This document shows, in pieces, positions 1-7,814 of a stretch of DNA of 23,483 nucleotides. Each line of letters opens with the position of its first letter. The first letter of the stretch is position 1. Below the pieces are notes generated by a model, which worked only from the letters and a program-made list of their open reading frames with translations, did no database searches and was not told the DNA's origin. The translations under genes and the position numbers were made by a program. This DNA is from Hyphomicrobiales bacterium (lineage in GTDB: Bacteria > Pseudomonadota > Alphaproteobacteria > Rhizobiales > HXMU1428-3), in assembly GCA_021775385.1 (NCBI GenBank), contig JAJFHW010000149.1, positions 1 through 23,483 of the forward strand, read 5' to 3'.

Positions 1-1037
1 CCTGTGCAAATCTTCAACTCCTTAAAGCCATCAAGCACATCAAGCTTTGTAAGTGCAATGCCAGTAATACCAGCAACTTTAAGAGTTTGTCGCACTAAAC
101 AAGCATCAAACCAACCACAACGACGCTGACGCCCGGTTACAGTACCAAATTCATGGCCGCGTTCACCAAGCCGCGTTCCATCTTCACAAAACAATTCTGT
201 CGGAAATGGCCCCATACCAACACGAGTTGTATAAGCTTTAGTAATACCAAGCACATAATCAAGGGCTGTTGGTCCAATGCCACAACCGGTCGCAGCTTGT
301 GCTGCCACTGTGTTCGACGATGTCACATAAGGGTAAGTACCATGATCAATATCAAGTAGCACACCTTGTGCACCTTCAAACAAAATACGTTTACCCTTAC
401 GGCGTGCCTCATCCAAAAGCTTCCATACAGGCTCAATATAATCTATTACTTGAGGCGCAATTTCCTGCAACTTATCAAGGATATCAGAAGCCACAAGTTC
501 AGCCTCTCCCATACCACGGCGCAAAGCATTATGGTGGGTCAGCAAACGGTCAACCTTTGCAGGCAGCGCATCAAGATCAAGTAAGTCCATCATGCGAATA
601 GAGCGGCGACCGACCTTATCTTCATAAGCTGGACCAATACCACGCTTGGTAGTGCCAATTTTACCCTTACCAGCTGCTTTTTCACGAAGAGCATCCAAAT
701 CTTGATGAACAGGTAAAATCAAAGTGGCATTTTCAGCAATACGCAAAGTTTCAGCCGTTAAATTAACCCCCTGCTCGCGCAAAGTCTCAATCTCTGAAAC
801 AAGCGCCCAAGGATCAATCACCACACCATTACCAATAACGGCTAATTTCCCCTCACGCACAACACCAGATGGCAGCAATGAAAGCTTATAGACTTTGCCG
901 TCAATCACAAGAGTATGGCCAGCGTTATGGCCCCCTTGAAAGCGCGCAACAATATCAGCTCTCTCAGAAAGCCAATCAACAATCTTGCCTTTACCCTCAT
1001 CACCCCATTGAGAGCCAACCACAACCACATTTGCCAT
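1..1037 (-). CDS. purA: Adenylosuccinate synthetase (partial, C-terminus beyond window)
   Basis: Joins IMP and aspartate using GTP to give adenylosuccinate, the first committed step of AMP synthesis, in the cytoplasm. Reading leftwards from ATG at 1037, the frame stays open to the window edge and gives about 345 of the roughly 430 residues usual for the family. Visible hallmarks are the N-terminal phosphate loop [10 protein letters not shown] (residues 9-18, with catalytic Asp13), GGHNAGHT (35-42, with His41), a [14 protein letters not shown] segment, FEGAQG, and [12 protein letters not shown]. The start is supported by AAGGA seven bases upstream. It stands divergent from the EamA gene across a 330-base gap. 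The 3' end and its downstream neighbour are not visible. Nothing is odd in the readable part. Confidence 0.97.
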   Translation of the reverse strand, partial: MANVVVVGSQWGDEGKGKIVDWLSERADIVARFQGGHNAGHTLVIDGKVYKLSLLPSGVVREGKLAVIGNGVVIDPWALVSEIETLREQGVNLTAETLRIAENATLILPVHQDLDALREKAAGKGKIGTTKRGIGPAYEDKVGRRSIRMMDLLDLDALPAKVDRLLTHHNALRRGMGEAELVASDILDKLQEIAPQVIDYIEPVWKLLDEARRKGKRILFEGAQGVLLDIDHGTYPYVTSSNTVAAQAATGCGIGPTALDYVLGITKAYTTRVGMGPFPTELFCEDGTRLGERGHEFGTVTGRQRRCGWFDACLVRQTLKVAGITGIALTKLDVLDGFKELKICT

Positions 1038-1367
1038 GGGGAAATCCTTAAATCTTGAAAATGAATATGAAAAATAATGTGACACCTGAGCCTGAACCCA
1101 AACGTAAATCACGGGCGAATATAACCGCATAAACTAAAATGTGCGAGTGCAATTCCACAAAAAAGATGCGAAAAATCGCACCATATACGAAGAATTTGTC
1201 GATTTATCAGTATTATTTGACAGGACAGATAAAAATAGATGAGTTAACTCTATCTCACAGGGCAAAAAAGGGTAGAAACAATAATAACAACATGACAGAA
1301 ATCAAATGCCACTATTATTCCCTTGTCACAAATGATACTCCTGTCATCCCCTTATCCAGGCTAAACC
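1038..1367. other. Divergent intergenic region purA / EamA gene
   Basis: This 330-base AT-rich gap separates the starts of purA (minus) and the EamA transporter (plus), so it should hold promoters for both. A TTGACA hexamer on the plus strand lies at 1217-1222, but no convincing -10 box follows at 16-18 bases, so I do not call a promoter. ATGACAG (about 1292-1298) and CTGTCAT (about 1340-1346) form a 7-base inverted repeat with a long loop. No small gene with a ribosome binding site was found. Confidence 0.5.
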
Positions 1368-2303
1368 ATGATTATAAAATCACTCATTTCTCGCCTATAT
1401 AACAATGCTTATCTTTTGATATTGCTTGCCATTCTATTCTGGGCAGGAAATTTCGTGATGGGGCGCGGTGTAGCAGAGACCATACCTCCAATGATTTTAA
1501 GCTGCCTAAGATGGTTATTAGCTTCAGCTTTATTGTTACCTTTTGCCTGGCCACACTTAAAAAAGGATTGGCCTGAAATTAAAGGTCGTATTCCTTATTT
1601 TTTCCTACTCGGCCTCTTAAGTGGCGCAGCCTTTAACGCCCTTACCTATCTAGGTCTACACACAACAACCGCCACAAATGCATTTGTGATCAACGCCGCT
1701 TTGCCAATTTTCATTATTTTATCTAATTTCATATTAAACGGCACCCACCTCACATTAAAGCAAAGCCTATCGGTCATCATTTCACTATTGGGTGTTTTGT
1801 TGATTATTTGCAAAGGTGACTTAAGCTCACTCATCAAACTCAAATTCACCTTTGGAGATATCATGGTCACAACAGCCATGATCTCTTGGGCCATCTACAC
1901 AGCCCTGTTGCCAGGGCGGCCTAAAATCCATTCACTGAGTTTTGCTGCACTCACCTTCATGACAGCAACAATCATTTTAATTCCATTCACTTTTATTGAA
2001 TTTTATCTCGGCTATAGAGCAGAACTCAACCTAACCAGCCTAGGTGCCCTTCTTTATGTCGGCATCTTTCCAGGACTTTTAGCTTATATATTTTACAATC
2101 GCGGCGTTGAGCTCATTGGCGGCAACACAACAGGCATCTTACTCTATCTGATGACACCAATCGGAGCGCTATTGTCCATTTTATTTTTAGATGAAATTCC
2201 CCAAGCCTATCATTACATAGGTTTCGCCCTCATCCTCGCAGGCGTCATCATTTCATCAGAAGCAAAGCCAAAACAAAAAGATGCCACCAAGCAAGAAGCT
2301 TAG
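1368..2303 (+). CDS. EamA/DMT-family membrane transporter
   Basis: A 311-residue polytopic inner-membrane protein of the drug/metabolite transporter superfamily. It shows the ten-helix, two-EamA-repeat layout: the first repeat runs roughly over residues 14-146, the second over 160-298, each with the family's glycine- and proline-rich helices (for example the LLALLFWAGNFVMGRG-like first helix at about 17-33). The C-terminus is short and polar (KPKQKDATKQEA). Members export amino acids, nucleosides or small toxic compounds; the substrate cannot be read from sequence. The start has a weak AGG seven bases upstream. It is the only plus-strand gene here, divergent from purA and convergent with the MuiA-like gene. 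Its last codons overlap that neighbour's terminator hairpin. Confidence 0.9.
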   Translation: MIIKSLISRLYNNAYLLILLAILFWAGNFVMGRGVAETIPPMILSCLRWLLASALLLPFAWPHLKKDWPEIKGRIPYFFLLGLLSGAAFNALTYLGLHTTTATNAFVINAALPIFIILSNFILNGTHLTLKQSLSVIISLLGVLLIICKGDLSSLIKLKFTFGDIMVTTAMISWAIYTALLPGRPKIHSLSFAALTFMTATIILIPFTFIEFYLGYRAELNLTSLGALLYVGIFPGLLAYIFYNRGVELIGGNTTGILLYLMTPIGALLSILFLDEIPQAYHYIGFALILAGVIISSEAKPKQKDATKQEA

Positions 2304-2310
2304 TGGCATC
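2271..2310 (-). terminator. Rho-independent terminator of the MuiA-like gene, inside the 3' end of the EamA gene
   Basis: On the minus strand, GATGCCAC (2310-2303) and GTGGCATC (2287-2280) form a perfect 8-bp stem with a 15-base loop, followed at once by TTTTTGTTTT. On the plus strand the hairpin is not followed by a T tract. It therefore most likely ends minus-strand transcription of the gene at 2339-4042. It overlaps the last eight codons and the stop of the convergent transporter gene. Confidence 0.7.
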
Positions 2311-2338
2311 AGAAGTTCTCATCGTTTAAAATAAAAAC

Positions 2339-4042
2339 CTAACGAAGCGTAATTGTTTTATCTTTCGGCCATACAACCTGATAACCAAATTCAATAACCT
2401 TTGCTTTCTGAGGAGCAAGCGTCACGTCCCAAGCCATCACACCGCGCTTGTCATCAACATTTGTGCGCGTTGGTTTCGGGCTAGCAGCCAATAGCGAGAC
2501 ATGCAATGTATCTTTTTCAGAATATGGCATCTGATCAAGAACAGTCATTTTCATCGGTGTTTTATGTCCACTAACAATCGTCACCTTATATTTACGAACA
2601 TCACTATTCGAAGTCGTTAGCAATCCGGTTTTACCTTTAACCCGGTTTTGGCGAACCCATTTAACATTCACCTTACTATCAACACCAAAGCCAATATCTA
2701 ATTTCTGATCAGGCTCAACCAAGCCTAAACGAGATTGCCCCACATACACACCATCTCTAAATAATGAGACAGAGCCTGGAATAAGCGCGTTACCTGTTTT
2801 GTTTACAAAAGAAGCATGTAAGAAAGCTTTTTGCATCTTTTTAGGCACAGCAAAAAGCTGCACATCTGGCGTTAGTGAAATCGCATCCAAAAATACTTTT
2901 TTTCGCGTCCCATCACGTTTGATCGTGGTTTTATTAGCAACGTCAAACGTCATTTGAAACTGACCGCTATTCACTTTAGCCATACGCGGCTTTGCAGGGG
3001 CTTTCATAGCCATTAGACCTGATGAGCGTGATAAAGATTTTTTAGCTTTATATTGACGACGATCAATTTTAGCAGCTTGATCCATCTCTTGTGCTATCAT
3101 CGGTTGTGAAATAGGACGCGGCTTCTTTTTATAATCAATCAACCAGGCAAACAAGTCAGGCGCTTTAGTCCGCCCAGTAGGGTTTGTGGTTGATAATCTA
3201 AGCTTCACATTCGTCCAGTCTTCACTTGTTGACTGGCGAATAACAGCGCGTCGAACCAAATTAAGGTTAGCTTTGTTTTTCCCATCAGCTGTTTTAAGGC
3301 GCGCATCATATAAAGGAGCCCAGCTTGCTCCTCTAATTTGATAGTGCACAACAAACCGAGCCTTGCCTGATTTGTCAGCTTCAACATTCACAGTCAAATG
3401 TGTCCGTCGCTTGCGTCTATTCGGACGCTCAGAAAGTTGAGCACGAATGTTCTTAATCCGTTTATCCAAATCGCGAAGCTGTACTTTGGCCTTGAGCGCT
3501 TTGGCTTGCGTTTCTAAAAATTTATCGCCCATCAAATTATAAAGGTTAGAATATTGCGTCACAACATCAGTGCCACCTTGATCGTTACGGCCCATTGGAC
3601 GAGACGGTAGCAACGCCATTTCATTCAGTAATTTCTTTTGCAACTGGGCAGCCTGAATAATCGAGTTGGTTAGTTCTCGCTCATCACGGAGAGTTTGCAA
3701 TTGCTGCATCAATAACTCTCTTGCTGAATTATCAGTTGCAGAGTTCAATGCTTCAGTAACCACACGCTGGTCAACAGAGCCAATCTCTATAGGACCATCA
3801 CCAGCCCCCTCAATACGCAATGAACTCGCTTGCAAATCTGATGGTAAATCTTTGACCGATAGCTGATGCTTACCGGCCGGTAGACCAACACTAATAACAC
3901 GTGTTACTTGTGCTCCATTTGGAAATACCATCACAGATGATATCCGTGATTGACCATTAATTTCATCTGCTAATGCTGCGCTTATACCAAGTCCCGTAAG
4001 AGACGTGGTGAGCATAAAAGCTCCTAGTACTAATTTCTTCAT
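2339..4042 (-). CDS. MuiA-family (DUF4140/DUF4139) exported protein
   Basis: A 567-residue protein of the 'mucoidy inhibitor A' family. Residues 1-25 form a Sec signal peptide with an ALA cleavage site before Asp26. The DUF4140-like N-terminal domain follows (about 32-135, beginning SRISSVMVFPNGAQVTRV). A charged helical, probably coiled-coil stretch covers about 100-210 (QQLQTLRDERELTN, KALKAKVQLRDLDKRIKNI). The C-terminal DUF4139 beta-rich domain covers about 220-567 and includes the family-typical YQIRGASWAPLYDARL and ending FGYQVVWP. Periplasmic location is inferred. The biochemical role is unknown; the family name comes from a reported effect on mucoidy. A GGGAG ribosome binding site lies eight bases before ATG, and its leader carries a 9-bp hairpin. 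It is probably monocistronic, with its own terminator. Confidence 0.85.
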   Translation of the reverse strand: MKKLVLGAFMLTTSLTGLGISAALADEINGQSRISSVMVFPNGAQVTRVISVGLPAGKHQLSVKDLPSDLQASSLRIEGAGDGPIEIGSVDQRVVTEALNSATDNSARELLMQQLQTLRDERELTNSIIQAAQLQKKLLNEMALLPSRPMGRNDQGGTDVVTQYSNLYNLMGDKFLETQAKALKAKVQLRDLDKRIKNIRAQLSERPNRRKRRTHLTVNVEADKSGKARFVVHYQIRGASWAPLYDARLKTADGKNKANLNLVRRAVIRQSTSEDWTNVKLRLSTTNPTGRTKAPDLFAWLIDYKKKPRPISQPMIAQEMDQAAKIDRRQYKAKKSLSRSSGLMAMKAPAKPRMAKVNSGQFQMTFDVANKTTIKRDGTRKKVFLDAISLTPDVQLFAVPKKMQKAFLHASFVNKTGNALIPGSVSLFRDGVYVGQSRLGLVEPDQKLDIGFGVDSKVNVKWVRQNRVKGKTGLLTTSNSDVRKYKVTIVSGHKTPMKMTVLDQMPYSEKDTLHVSLLAASPKPTRTNVDDKRGVMAWDVTLAPQKAKVIEFGYQVVWPKDKTITLR

Positions 4043-4060
4043 TATTTTTCTCCCAGTGAG

Positions 4061-4081
4061 TAGATATGCTTTGCATATCTA
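4061..4081 (-). promoter_or_regulatory. 5'-leader hairpin of the MuiA-like gene
   Basis: TAGATATGC and GCATATCTA form a perfect 9-bp stem with a 3-base loop. It ends about nine bases before the GGGAG ribosome binding site. No T tract follows in the direction of transcription, so it is not a terminator; a transcript-stabilising hairpin or a protein binding site is possible. Confidence 0.45.
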
Positions 4082-4290
4082 AAAAAGTCCAAACCCCAAA
4101 TTTCATTTTTAAAGAAACAATCTCTTTCTATCTTAAGTTATGTCTCTTTCAGGTAAAATGAATTAACACCACTAGACATGAACCGAATATGAAAAACTAA
4201 CCACATTACAAATTTGTAACGTACCGTTTTCATTTATAAAAATTCACTATATCAGTCCCGCTCTATAAATCCGTTGTAACACTGATACAT
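4082..4290. other. Intergenic region upstream of the MuiA-like gene
   Basis: AT-rich, with no gene. It holds a perfect 14-base palindrome TTACAAATTTGTAA (4206-4219) and a 7-base inverted repeat TATCAGT / ACTGATA (4250-4256 and 4281-4287). These are candidate operator sites for the MuiA-like gene, whose promoter should lie here. No promoter hexamer pair was strong enough to call. Confidence 0.4.
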
Positions 4291-4326
4291 AAAAAAGGCC
4301 CCCCTGTGACAATAGGAGAGCCTTTT
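4291..4326 (-). terminator. Probable terminator of the serC-serA unit
   Basis: AAAAGGC (4294-4300) pairs with GCCTTTT (4320-4326). An inner stem with two mismatches closes on CCT/AGG. Read on the minus strand, the hairpin is followed by six T residues. It lies about 200 bases after the serA stop; the repeat element at 4383-4514 lies in between and would be part of the serA 3' untranslated RNA. The short T run on the plus side could also let it work in that direction. Confidence 0.65.
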
Positions 4327-4382
4327 ATGAACAATGTTAAATATTCAACATCTAAAGAAAAACAAATCTTTTCTCGCATTAC

Positions 4383-4514
4383 GAAGAAGGAGCTCAGTCC
4401 ACTTCAGACTGAGGGACATGGCAGCTAGCTGCCCAGCACAAACGCCGTCCCTTCGCAGGCAAACTGTGCGGATGCGTAGTGGGCATCTGAAGCACAACAA
4501 AAGAGCCGTGAGAG
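4383..4514. repeat. Palindromic intergenic element, copy 1
   Basis: A 132-base block starting GAAGAAGGA and ending AGCCGTGAGAG, the same ends as the block at 7646-7761. Inside are a 7-bp stem CTCAGTC/GACTGAG (4393-4413, loop with ACTTC), the shared word GGACATGG, a perfect 14-base palindrome (4420-4433) enclosed by GGGAC/GTCCC (4413-4417 and 4447-4451), and a nested hairpin TGTGC/GCACA around GATGC/GCATC (4465-4496). It lies seven bases beyond the serA stop. Comparable mosaic palindromes are known in rhizobia and Brucella, but I cannot assign this to a named family. Confidence 0.6.
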
Positions 4515-4520
4515 AGAAAA

Positions 4521-6101
4521 TCAAAAGCTCAAGCGCTTCGCATCAACAACATGCTCTAGCTCGCGAACAGCATCAAGAGTTTCATCACTTACGCGATTAT
4601 CAATCCCAATAAGCGCAATCGCATTGCCACCTTCTTCTTCACGTCCAAGATTAAAGTTAGCAATGTTTGTATTTGACTTACCAAGCACAGTACCAAGCGC
4701 ACCAATAAAGCCAGGCTTGTCTGTGTTCTCAATATAAAGCATCTCATTATCAAGCGCTGCTTCCATATTAATACCGCGTACCTGAATAATTCGTGGTTTG
4801 CCATCTGAGAAAACAGTCCCTGCAACAGAGCGCTCTTGGCGTTCCGTTTTAACAGTTAAACGCATATAGCAACCATAGGCGCCTTCAGCACCGCGTTTTG
4901 TTTCTTCAATCACAATACCGCGTTCTTGAGCATTTACAGTCGCACTTACCATATTGATATCAGCAGATTGAGGACGCATCACACCGCAAACAGCAGCAGC
5001 TGTAAGAGTTTTAGTATTCATCTCACCAATGTCACCAACAAACTCAACACGTATCTCTTTAAGACCTGTTTCAATAAGTTGGCCCGCAAACAAACCAAGC
5101 TGTTCAGCAAGTTGAGCATAAGGGCGCAAACGAGGTGCTTCTTCAGCAGAAACTGATGGGAAGTTAATCGCATTCGTACTAGCACCAGTTAGCAAATAAT
5201 CCGACATTTGCTCAGCAACTTGCACAGCTACGTTCACTTGAGCTTCATCAGTTGAAGCACCAAGATGAGGTGTACAAATCATATTCGGCGCATCAAAGAG
5301 AATGTTTTCTTTCGCTGGCTCAGATGCAAACACATCAAACGCAGCACCAGCTACTTTACCACTATCTAAACCCGCGCGAAGCGCTTCTTCATCAACTAGA
5401 CCACCACGAGCACAGTTAATAATGCGAACGCCTTCTTTCATTTTAGAAATTGCGGCTTCATTGATGATGTTCTTAGTTTTATCGGTAAGAGGTGTGTGCA
5501 AAGTAATGAAATCAGCACGCTTGAACAAATCATCAAGCTCAACTTTTTCAACACCAATTTCGATAGCACGTTCAGCAGTGAGGAAAGGATCAAAAGCAAC
5601 CACTTTCATCTTCAAGCCAATACCACGTTCAGCTGCAATCGAGCCAATGTTACCACAACCAATAACACCAAGTGTTTTGCCAGTAACTTCAACGCCCATA
5701 AATTTGGACTTTTCCCATTTACCAGCATGAGTAGAAGCATTCGCTTCAGGAATTTGACGAGCAAGCGCCATCATCATAGAAATAGCATGCTCAGCAGTGG
5801 TGATTGAGTTACCAAAAGGTGTGTTCATAACAATCACACCATTAGCTGTTGCCGCTTTAATATCAACATTATCGACACCAATACCAGCACGACCAATCAC
5901 CTTAAGGTTTTTAGCAGCTGCTAAAATTTTTTCATTTGGCTTTGTTGCTGAGCGAATAGCAAGCCCATCATAATCGCCAATAATTTCAAGTAGCTCTTCT
6001 TTTTCCAAGCCAACTTTAACATCAACATCAATGCCGCGTTCTTCAAAAATCTTTAGTGCAAGCGGGCTTAATTTATCTGAAATAAGGACACGTGGTGCCA
6101 T
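4521..6101 (-). CDS. serA: D-3-phosphoglycerate dehydrogenase
   Basis: Oxidises 3-phosphoglycerate to 3-phosphohydroxypyruvate with NAD+, the first step of serine synthesis, in the cytoplasm. At 526 residues it is the long form. The order is substrate-binding domain, NAD-binding Rossmann domain with GCGNIGS (148-154), intervening domain (about 315-450), and a C-terminal ACT domain (about 455-526, with NIANFNLGR). The catalytic residues of the family are seen at Arg232 (NCARGG), Glu261 and His279 (TPHLGAST). The ACT domain suggests control by serine or a related ligand. ATG follows AGGAG by seven bases. It lies 83 bases after serC, probably in the same transcript, with a strong hairpin in the gap. 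No defect is seen. Confidence 0.97.
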   Translation of the reverse strand: MAPRVLISDKLSPLALKIFEERGIDVDVKVGLEKEELLEIIGDYDGLAIRSATKPNEKILAAAKNLKVIGRAGIGVDNVDIKAATANGVIVMNTPFGNSITTAEHAISMMMALARQIPEANASTHAGKWEKSKFMGVEVTGKTLGVIGCGNIGSIAAERGIGLKMKVVAFDPFLTAERAIEIGVEKVELDDLFKRADFITLHTPLTDKTKNIINEAAISKMKEGVRIINCARGGLVDEEALRAGLDSGKVAGAAFDVFASEPAKENILFDAPNMICTPHLGASTDEAQVNVAVQVAEQMSDYLLTGASTNAINFPSVSAEEAPRLRPYAQLAEQLGLFAGQLIETGLKEIRVEFVGDIGEMNTKTLTAAAVCGVMRPQSADINMVSATVNAQERGIVIEETKRGAEGAYGCYMRLTVKTERQERSVAGTVFSDGKPRIIQVRGINMEAALDNEMLYIENTDKPGFIGALGTVLGKSNTNIANFNLGREEEGGNAIALIGIDNRVSDETLDAVRELEHVVDAKRLSF

Positions 6102-6117
6102 GATACTCTCCTTGGGG

Positions 6118-6139
6118 AGGCCTCTCTATTGAGAGGCCT
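6118..6139 (-). promoter_or_regulatory. Intercistronic hairpin between serC and serA
   Basis: AGGCCTCTC and GAGAGGCCT form a perfect 9-bp stem with a four-base loop (6127-6130), just ahead of the serA ribosome binding site. The minus-strand RNA continues with CTCC, a four-base spacer and then GGAG, so the CTCC could also mask the serA ribosome binding site (AAGGAGAG). No T tract follows directly, so full termination is unlikely. It may act as an RNA-processing or translation-control element, or as a weak pause. Confidence 0.6.
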
Positions 6140-6184
6140 TTATCTAAGAAATTGATTTATCTTTTTGTGAAATAAACTTAATGC

Positions 6185-7351
6185 TTAAGCCAATTCAGAC
6201 TTTGCAGTTGCAAAAGCCCAATCAAGCCATGGCGTCAAAAGCTCAAGGTCACTGGCTTCAACAGTCGCACCAGCCCAGATACGAAGACCCGCAGGTGCAT
6301 CGCGATAAGAGCCAATGTCTAAAGCTGCGCCAGCTTCATCAACAAGCTTAACAAGGCGCTTTGCAAACGCGGCTTGTGCATCACTATCTAGAGCTGCAAC
6401 AACAGGGTCGACAATTTTCAAACAAACAGATGTGTTTGAAGCAATGTCGTTCGATACCGCTAAGTTGGCAACCCAATCAGTTTTTGCAATCCAGTCATTG
6501 AGAACTTGAGCATTCTTGTCAGCACGAGCCTTCAGGGCAGTGAGCCCGCCAATGTTTTCAGCCCATTTCAAACCGTCGACATAATCTTCAACAGCAAGCA
6601 TAGACGGCGTGTTAATTGTCTCACCCTTAAAGATACCCGCAATTAATTTGCCGCCCTTAGTAAGACGGAAAATTTTAGGCATTGGCCAAGCTGGTGTGTA
6701 GCTCTCAAGACGAGCAACAGCTCTCGGCGATAAGACCAACATGCCATGCTGCCCTTCACCGCCCATAACTTTCTGCCAAGAGTAAGAAAGAACGTCAACT
6801 TTGTCCCAGGCAATATCCTGAGCAAAAACAGCTGACGTCGCGTCAACTAGTGTAAGACCTGCACGGTCGCTAGCAATCCAGTCACCGTTTGGCACCCGAA
6901 CACCAGATGTCGTTCCATTCCATGTGAAAACAACGTCTTTGTTGAAATCAACAGCAGATAAATCCGGAAGTTCACCATACTCAGCATCAAGAACTCGAAC
7001 ATCTTCAAGTTTCAATTGCTTCGTAATATCAGTGACCCAACCCTTACCAAAGCTTTCCCAAGCCAAAACATCAACGGGGCGTTCACCAAGTAGTGACCAC
7101 ATCGCAGCTTCAAAAGCACCTGTGTCAGAAGCTGGCATAATACCAACAACATAATCATCAGGAATACCTAAGATTTCTTTGGTTTTGTCGATTGCTAATT
7201 TCAAACGAGCTTTACCAACACCCGAACGGTGCGAACGTCCAAGAACAGCATCTTTTAAATTGTCTAGAGAATAACCAGGGCGTTTAGCACAAGGTCCAGA
7301 AGAAAAGTGCGCGTTTAAAGGCAGCGCTGCCGGTTTGTTTAGATCTGTCAT
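6185..7351 (-). CDS. serC: Phosphoserine aminotransferase
   Basis: PLP enzyme that transfers an amino group from glutamate to 3-phosphohydroxypyruvate, giving phosphoserine (second step of serine synthesis); in many bacteria it also acts in pyridoxal phosphate synthesis. The 388 residues match the alphaproteobacterial/Methanosarcina-like SerC group. N-terminal [23 protein letters not shown] (41-50), WESFGKGW and the PLP lysine region [15 protein letters not shown] (Lys194) are all visible. The start ATG follows GAGAGG at a seven-base spacing, and this ribosome binding site is embedded in a structured leader. It is first in a serC-serA pair, the usual arrangement in these bacteria. No defect is seen. 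Confidence 0.96.
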   Translation of the reverse strand: MTDLNKPAALPLNAHFSSGPCAKRPGYSLDNLKDAVLGRSHRSGVGKARLKLAIDKTKEILGIPDDYVVGIMPASDTGAFEAAMWSLLGERPVDVLAWESFGKGWVTDITKQLKLEDVRVLDAEYGELPDLSAVDFNKDVVFTWNGTTSGVRVPNGDWIASDRAGLTLVDATSAVFAQDIAWDKVDVLSYSWQKVMGGEGQHGMLVLSPRAVARLESYTPAWPMPKIFRLTKGGKLIAGIFKGETINTPSMLAVEDYVDGLKWAENIGGLTALKARADKNAQVLNDWIAKTDWVANLAVSNDIASNTSVCLKIVDPVVAALDSDAQAAFAKRLVKLVDEAGAALDIGSYRDAPAGLRIWAGATVEASDLELLTPWLDWAFATAKSELA

Positions 7352-7400
7352 GATCTATCCTCTCAGATAGTTGCCTCTCGGTGGGGAGAGGTGGCCCACG
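7352..7400 (-). promoter_or_regulatory. serC leader RNA, candidate serC motif
   Basis: The last 49 bases before serC ATG hold CCTCTC (7391-7386), GAGAGG (7379-7374) and a second GAGAGG (7364-7359) that is the ribosome binding site. CCTCTC can pair with either GAGAGG: with the first it makes a hairpin with a six-base loop, with the second it hides the ribosome binding site. CTATC/GATAG (7370-7366 and 7359-7355) form a further small stem around the ribosome binding site. A 'serC' RNA motif upstream of serC-serA is described in alphaproteobacteria; position and gene order fit. The match is from memory, without a covariance search. Confidence 0.6.
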
Positions 7401-7404
7401 ACAG

Positions 7405-7433
7405 GAGTTAGTTTAGTTAGAACTCAATGTCAA
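7405..7433 (-). promoter_or_regulatory. Candidate serC promoter
   Basis: TTGACA (7433-7428) is followed after 17 bases by TAACTC (7410-7405). Transcription would begin near 7398, giving a leader of about 47 bases that consists almost only of the paired elements at 7352-7400. The -35 box is a perfect match; the -10 box is moderate. Confidence 0.45.
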
Positions 7434-7544
7434 CAAAATTGTCGCACCAGCTTAAAATAGCTCCTATGCAATGAACACATGTCTTAAAAATCAATACCAA
7501 AGTCAAACATTCAACCCGATTTATGAAAAAAAAACGATGCCCAA

Positions 7545-7611
7545 GGTACCTGTTGCTAAGCACCCCAGCTCGTAGACTTATGAGCTTCATCTCATAGAAT
7601 AATCGTGGGTG
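7545..7611. repeat. Partial palindromic element, copy 2'
   Basis: These 67 bases align without gaps to 7695-7761 at about 79% identity (53 of 67), 150 bases apart. The ATGAG...CTCAT hairpin (7578-7597) is kept with one pair changed to a possible G-U pair on the plus strand. It lacks the GAAGAAGGA half, so it looks like a decayed or 3'-only copy of the element at 7646-7761. It ends next to a run of seven A residues, as that copy does. Confidence 0.55.
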
Positions 7612-7645
7612 AAAAAAACAGTTTCAATCAGTTAACTCACAACAT

Positions 7646-7761
7646 GAAGAAGGAATGACACCACTTCGGTGTCAGGACATGGTGAAGCGCCAGCGTAACC
7701 CGGTGCTTAGCACCGCACCTCGTAGGCCTATGAGCTTCAGCTCATAGAATAGCCGTGAGAG
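7646..7761. repeat. Palindromic intergenic element, copy 2
   Basis: A 116-base block with the same ends as 4383-4514 (GAAGAAGGA and AGCCGTGAGAG). It holds three hairpins: TGACACC/GGTGTCA (7656-7674), CGGTGC/GCACCG with a TTA loop (7701-7715), and CTATGAGC/GCTCATAG with a TTCA loop (7728-7747). The first corresponds in place to CTCAGTC/GACTGAG of copy 1: the stem sequence is different but pairing is complete, and both are followed by GGACATGG. The element ends six bases before the porin terminator hairpin. Confidence 0.6.
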
Positions 7762-7795
7762 CATAAAAAAAGGCAGGCTCAATGGCCTGCCTTTT
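7762..7795 (-). terminator. Rho-independent terminator of the outer membrane protein gene
   Basis: AAAAGGCAGGC (7768-7778) and GCCTGCCTTTT (7785-7795) form a perfect 11-bp stem with a six-base loop. On the minus strand it runs into seven T residues. It lies 19 bases after the stop codon of the porin-like gene. Confidence 0.9.
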
Positions 7796-7814
7796 AAAAT
7801 TCTATTATTTAATC

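Larger units (their letters stand above)
7434..7814. other. Intergenic region between the porin gene and serC
   Basis: No protein gene was found here. Most of it is taken up by the two related palindromic blocks (7545-7611 and 7646-7761) and the terminator at 7762-7795. The remainder (7434-7544) is AT-rich and includes a run of nine A residues near 7526-7534. Any serC control element upstream of the promoter would lie here. Confidence 0.5.

Noticed and set aside
153..1051. Several plus-strand open frames of 60-110 codons
   Set aside because: They lie antisense to purA, whose frame is full of conserved motifs. They lack ribosome binding sites and have no protein-like pattern.
1217..1222. TTGACA hexamer as a promoter for the EamA gene
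   Set aside because: No acceptable -10 sequence lies 16-18 bases downstream.
1139..1402. Plus-strand 87-codon frame before the EamA gene
   Set aside because: No ribosome binding site, low-complexity composition (for example a run of Asn), and it overlaps the start of the transporter gene in another frame.
4334..4612. Plus-strand 92-codon frame
   Set aside because: It crosses the palindromic element and the end of serA antisense; its length is explained by the repeat composition, and no ribosome binding site is present.
7545..7761. Repeats considered as a CRISPR array or a tRNA-like element
   Set aside because: Only two diverged units 150 bases apart, no regular spacers, no cas genes; the hairpins do not make a cloverleaf with a CCA-type acceptor stem.
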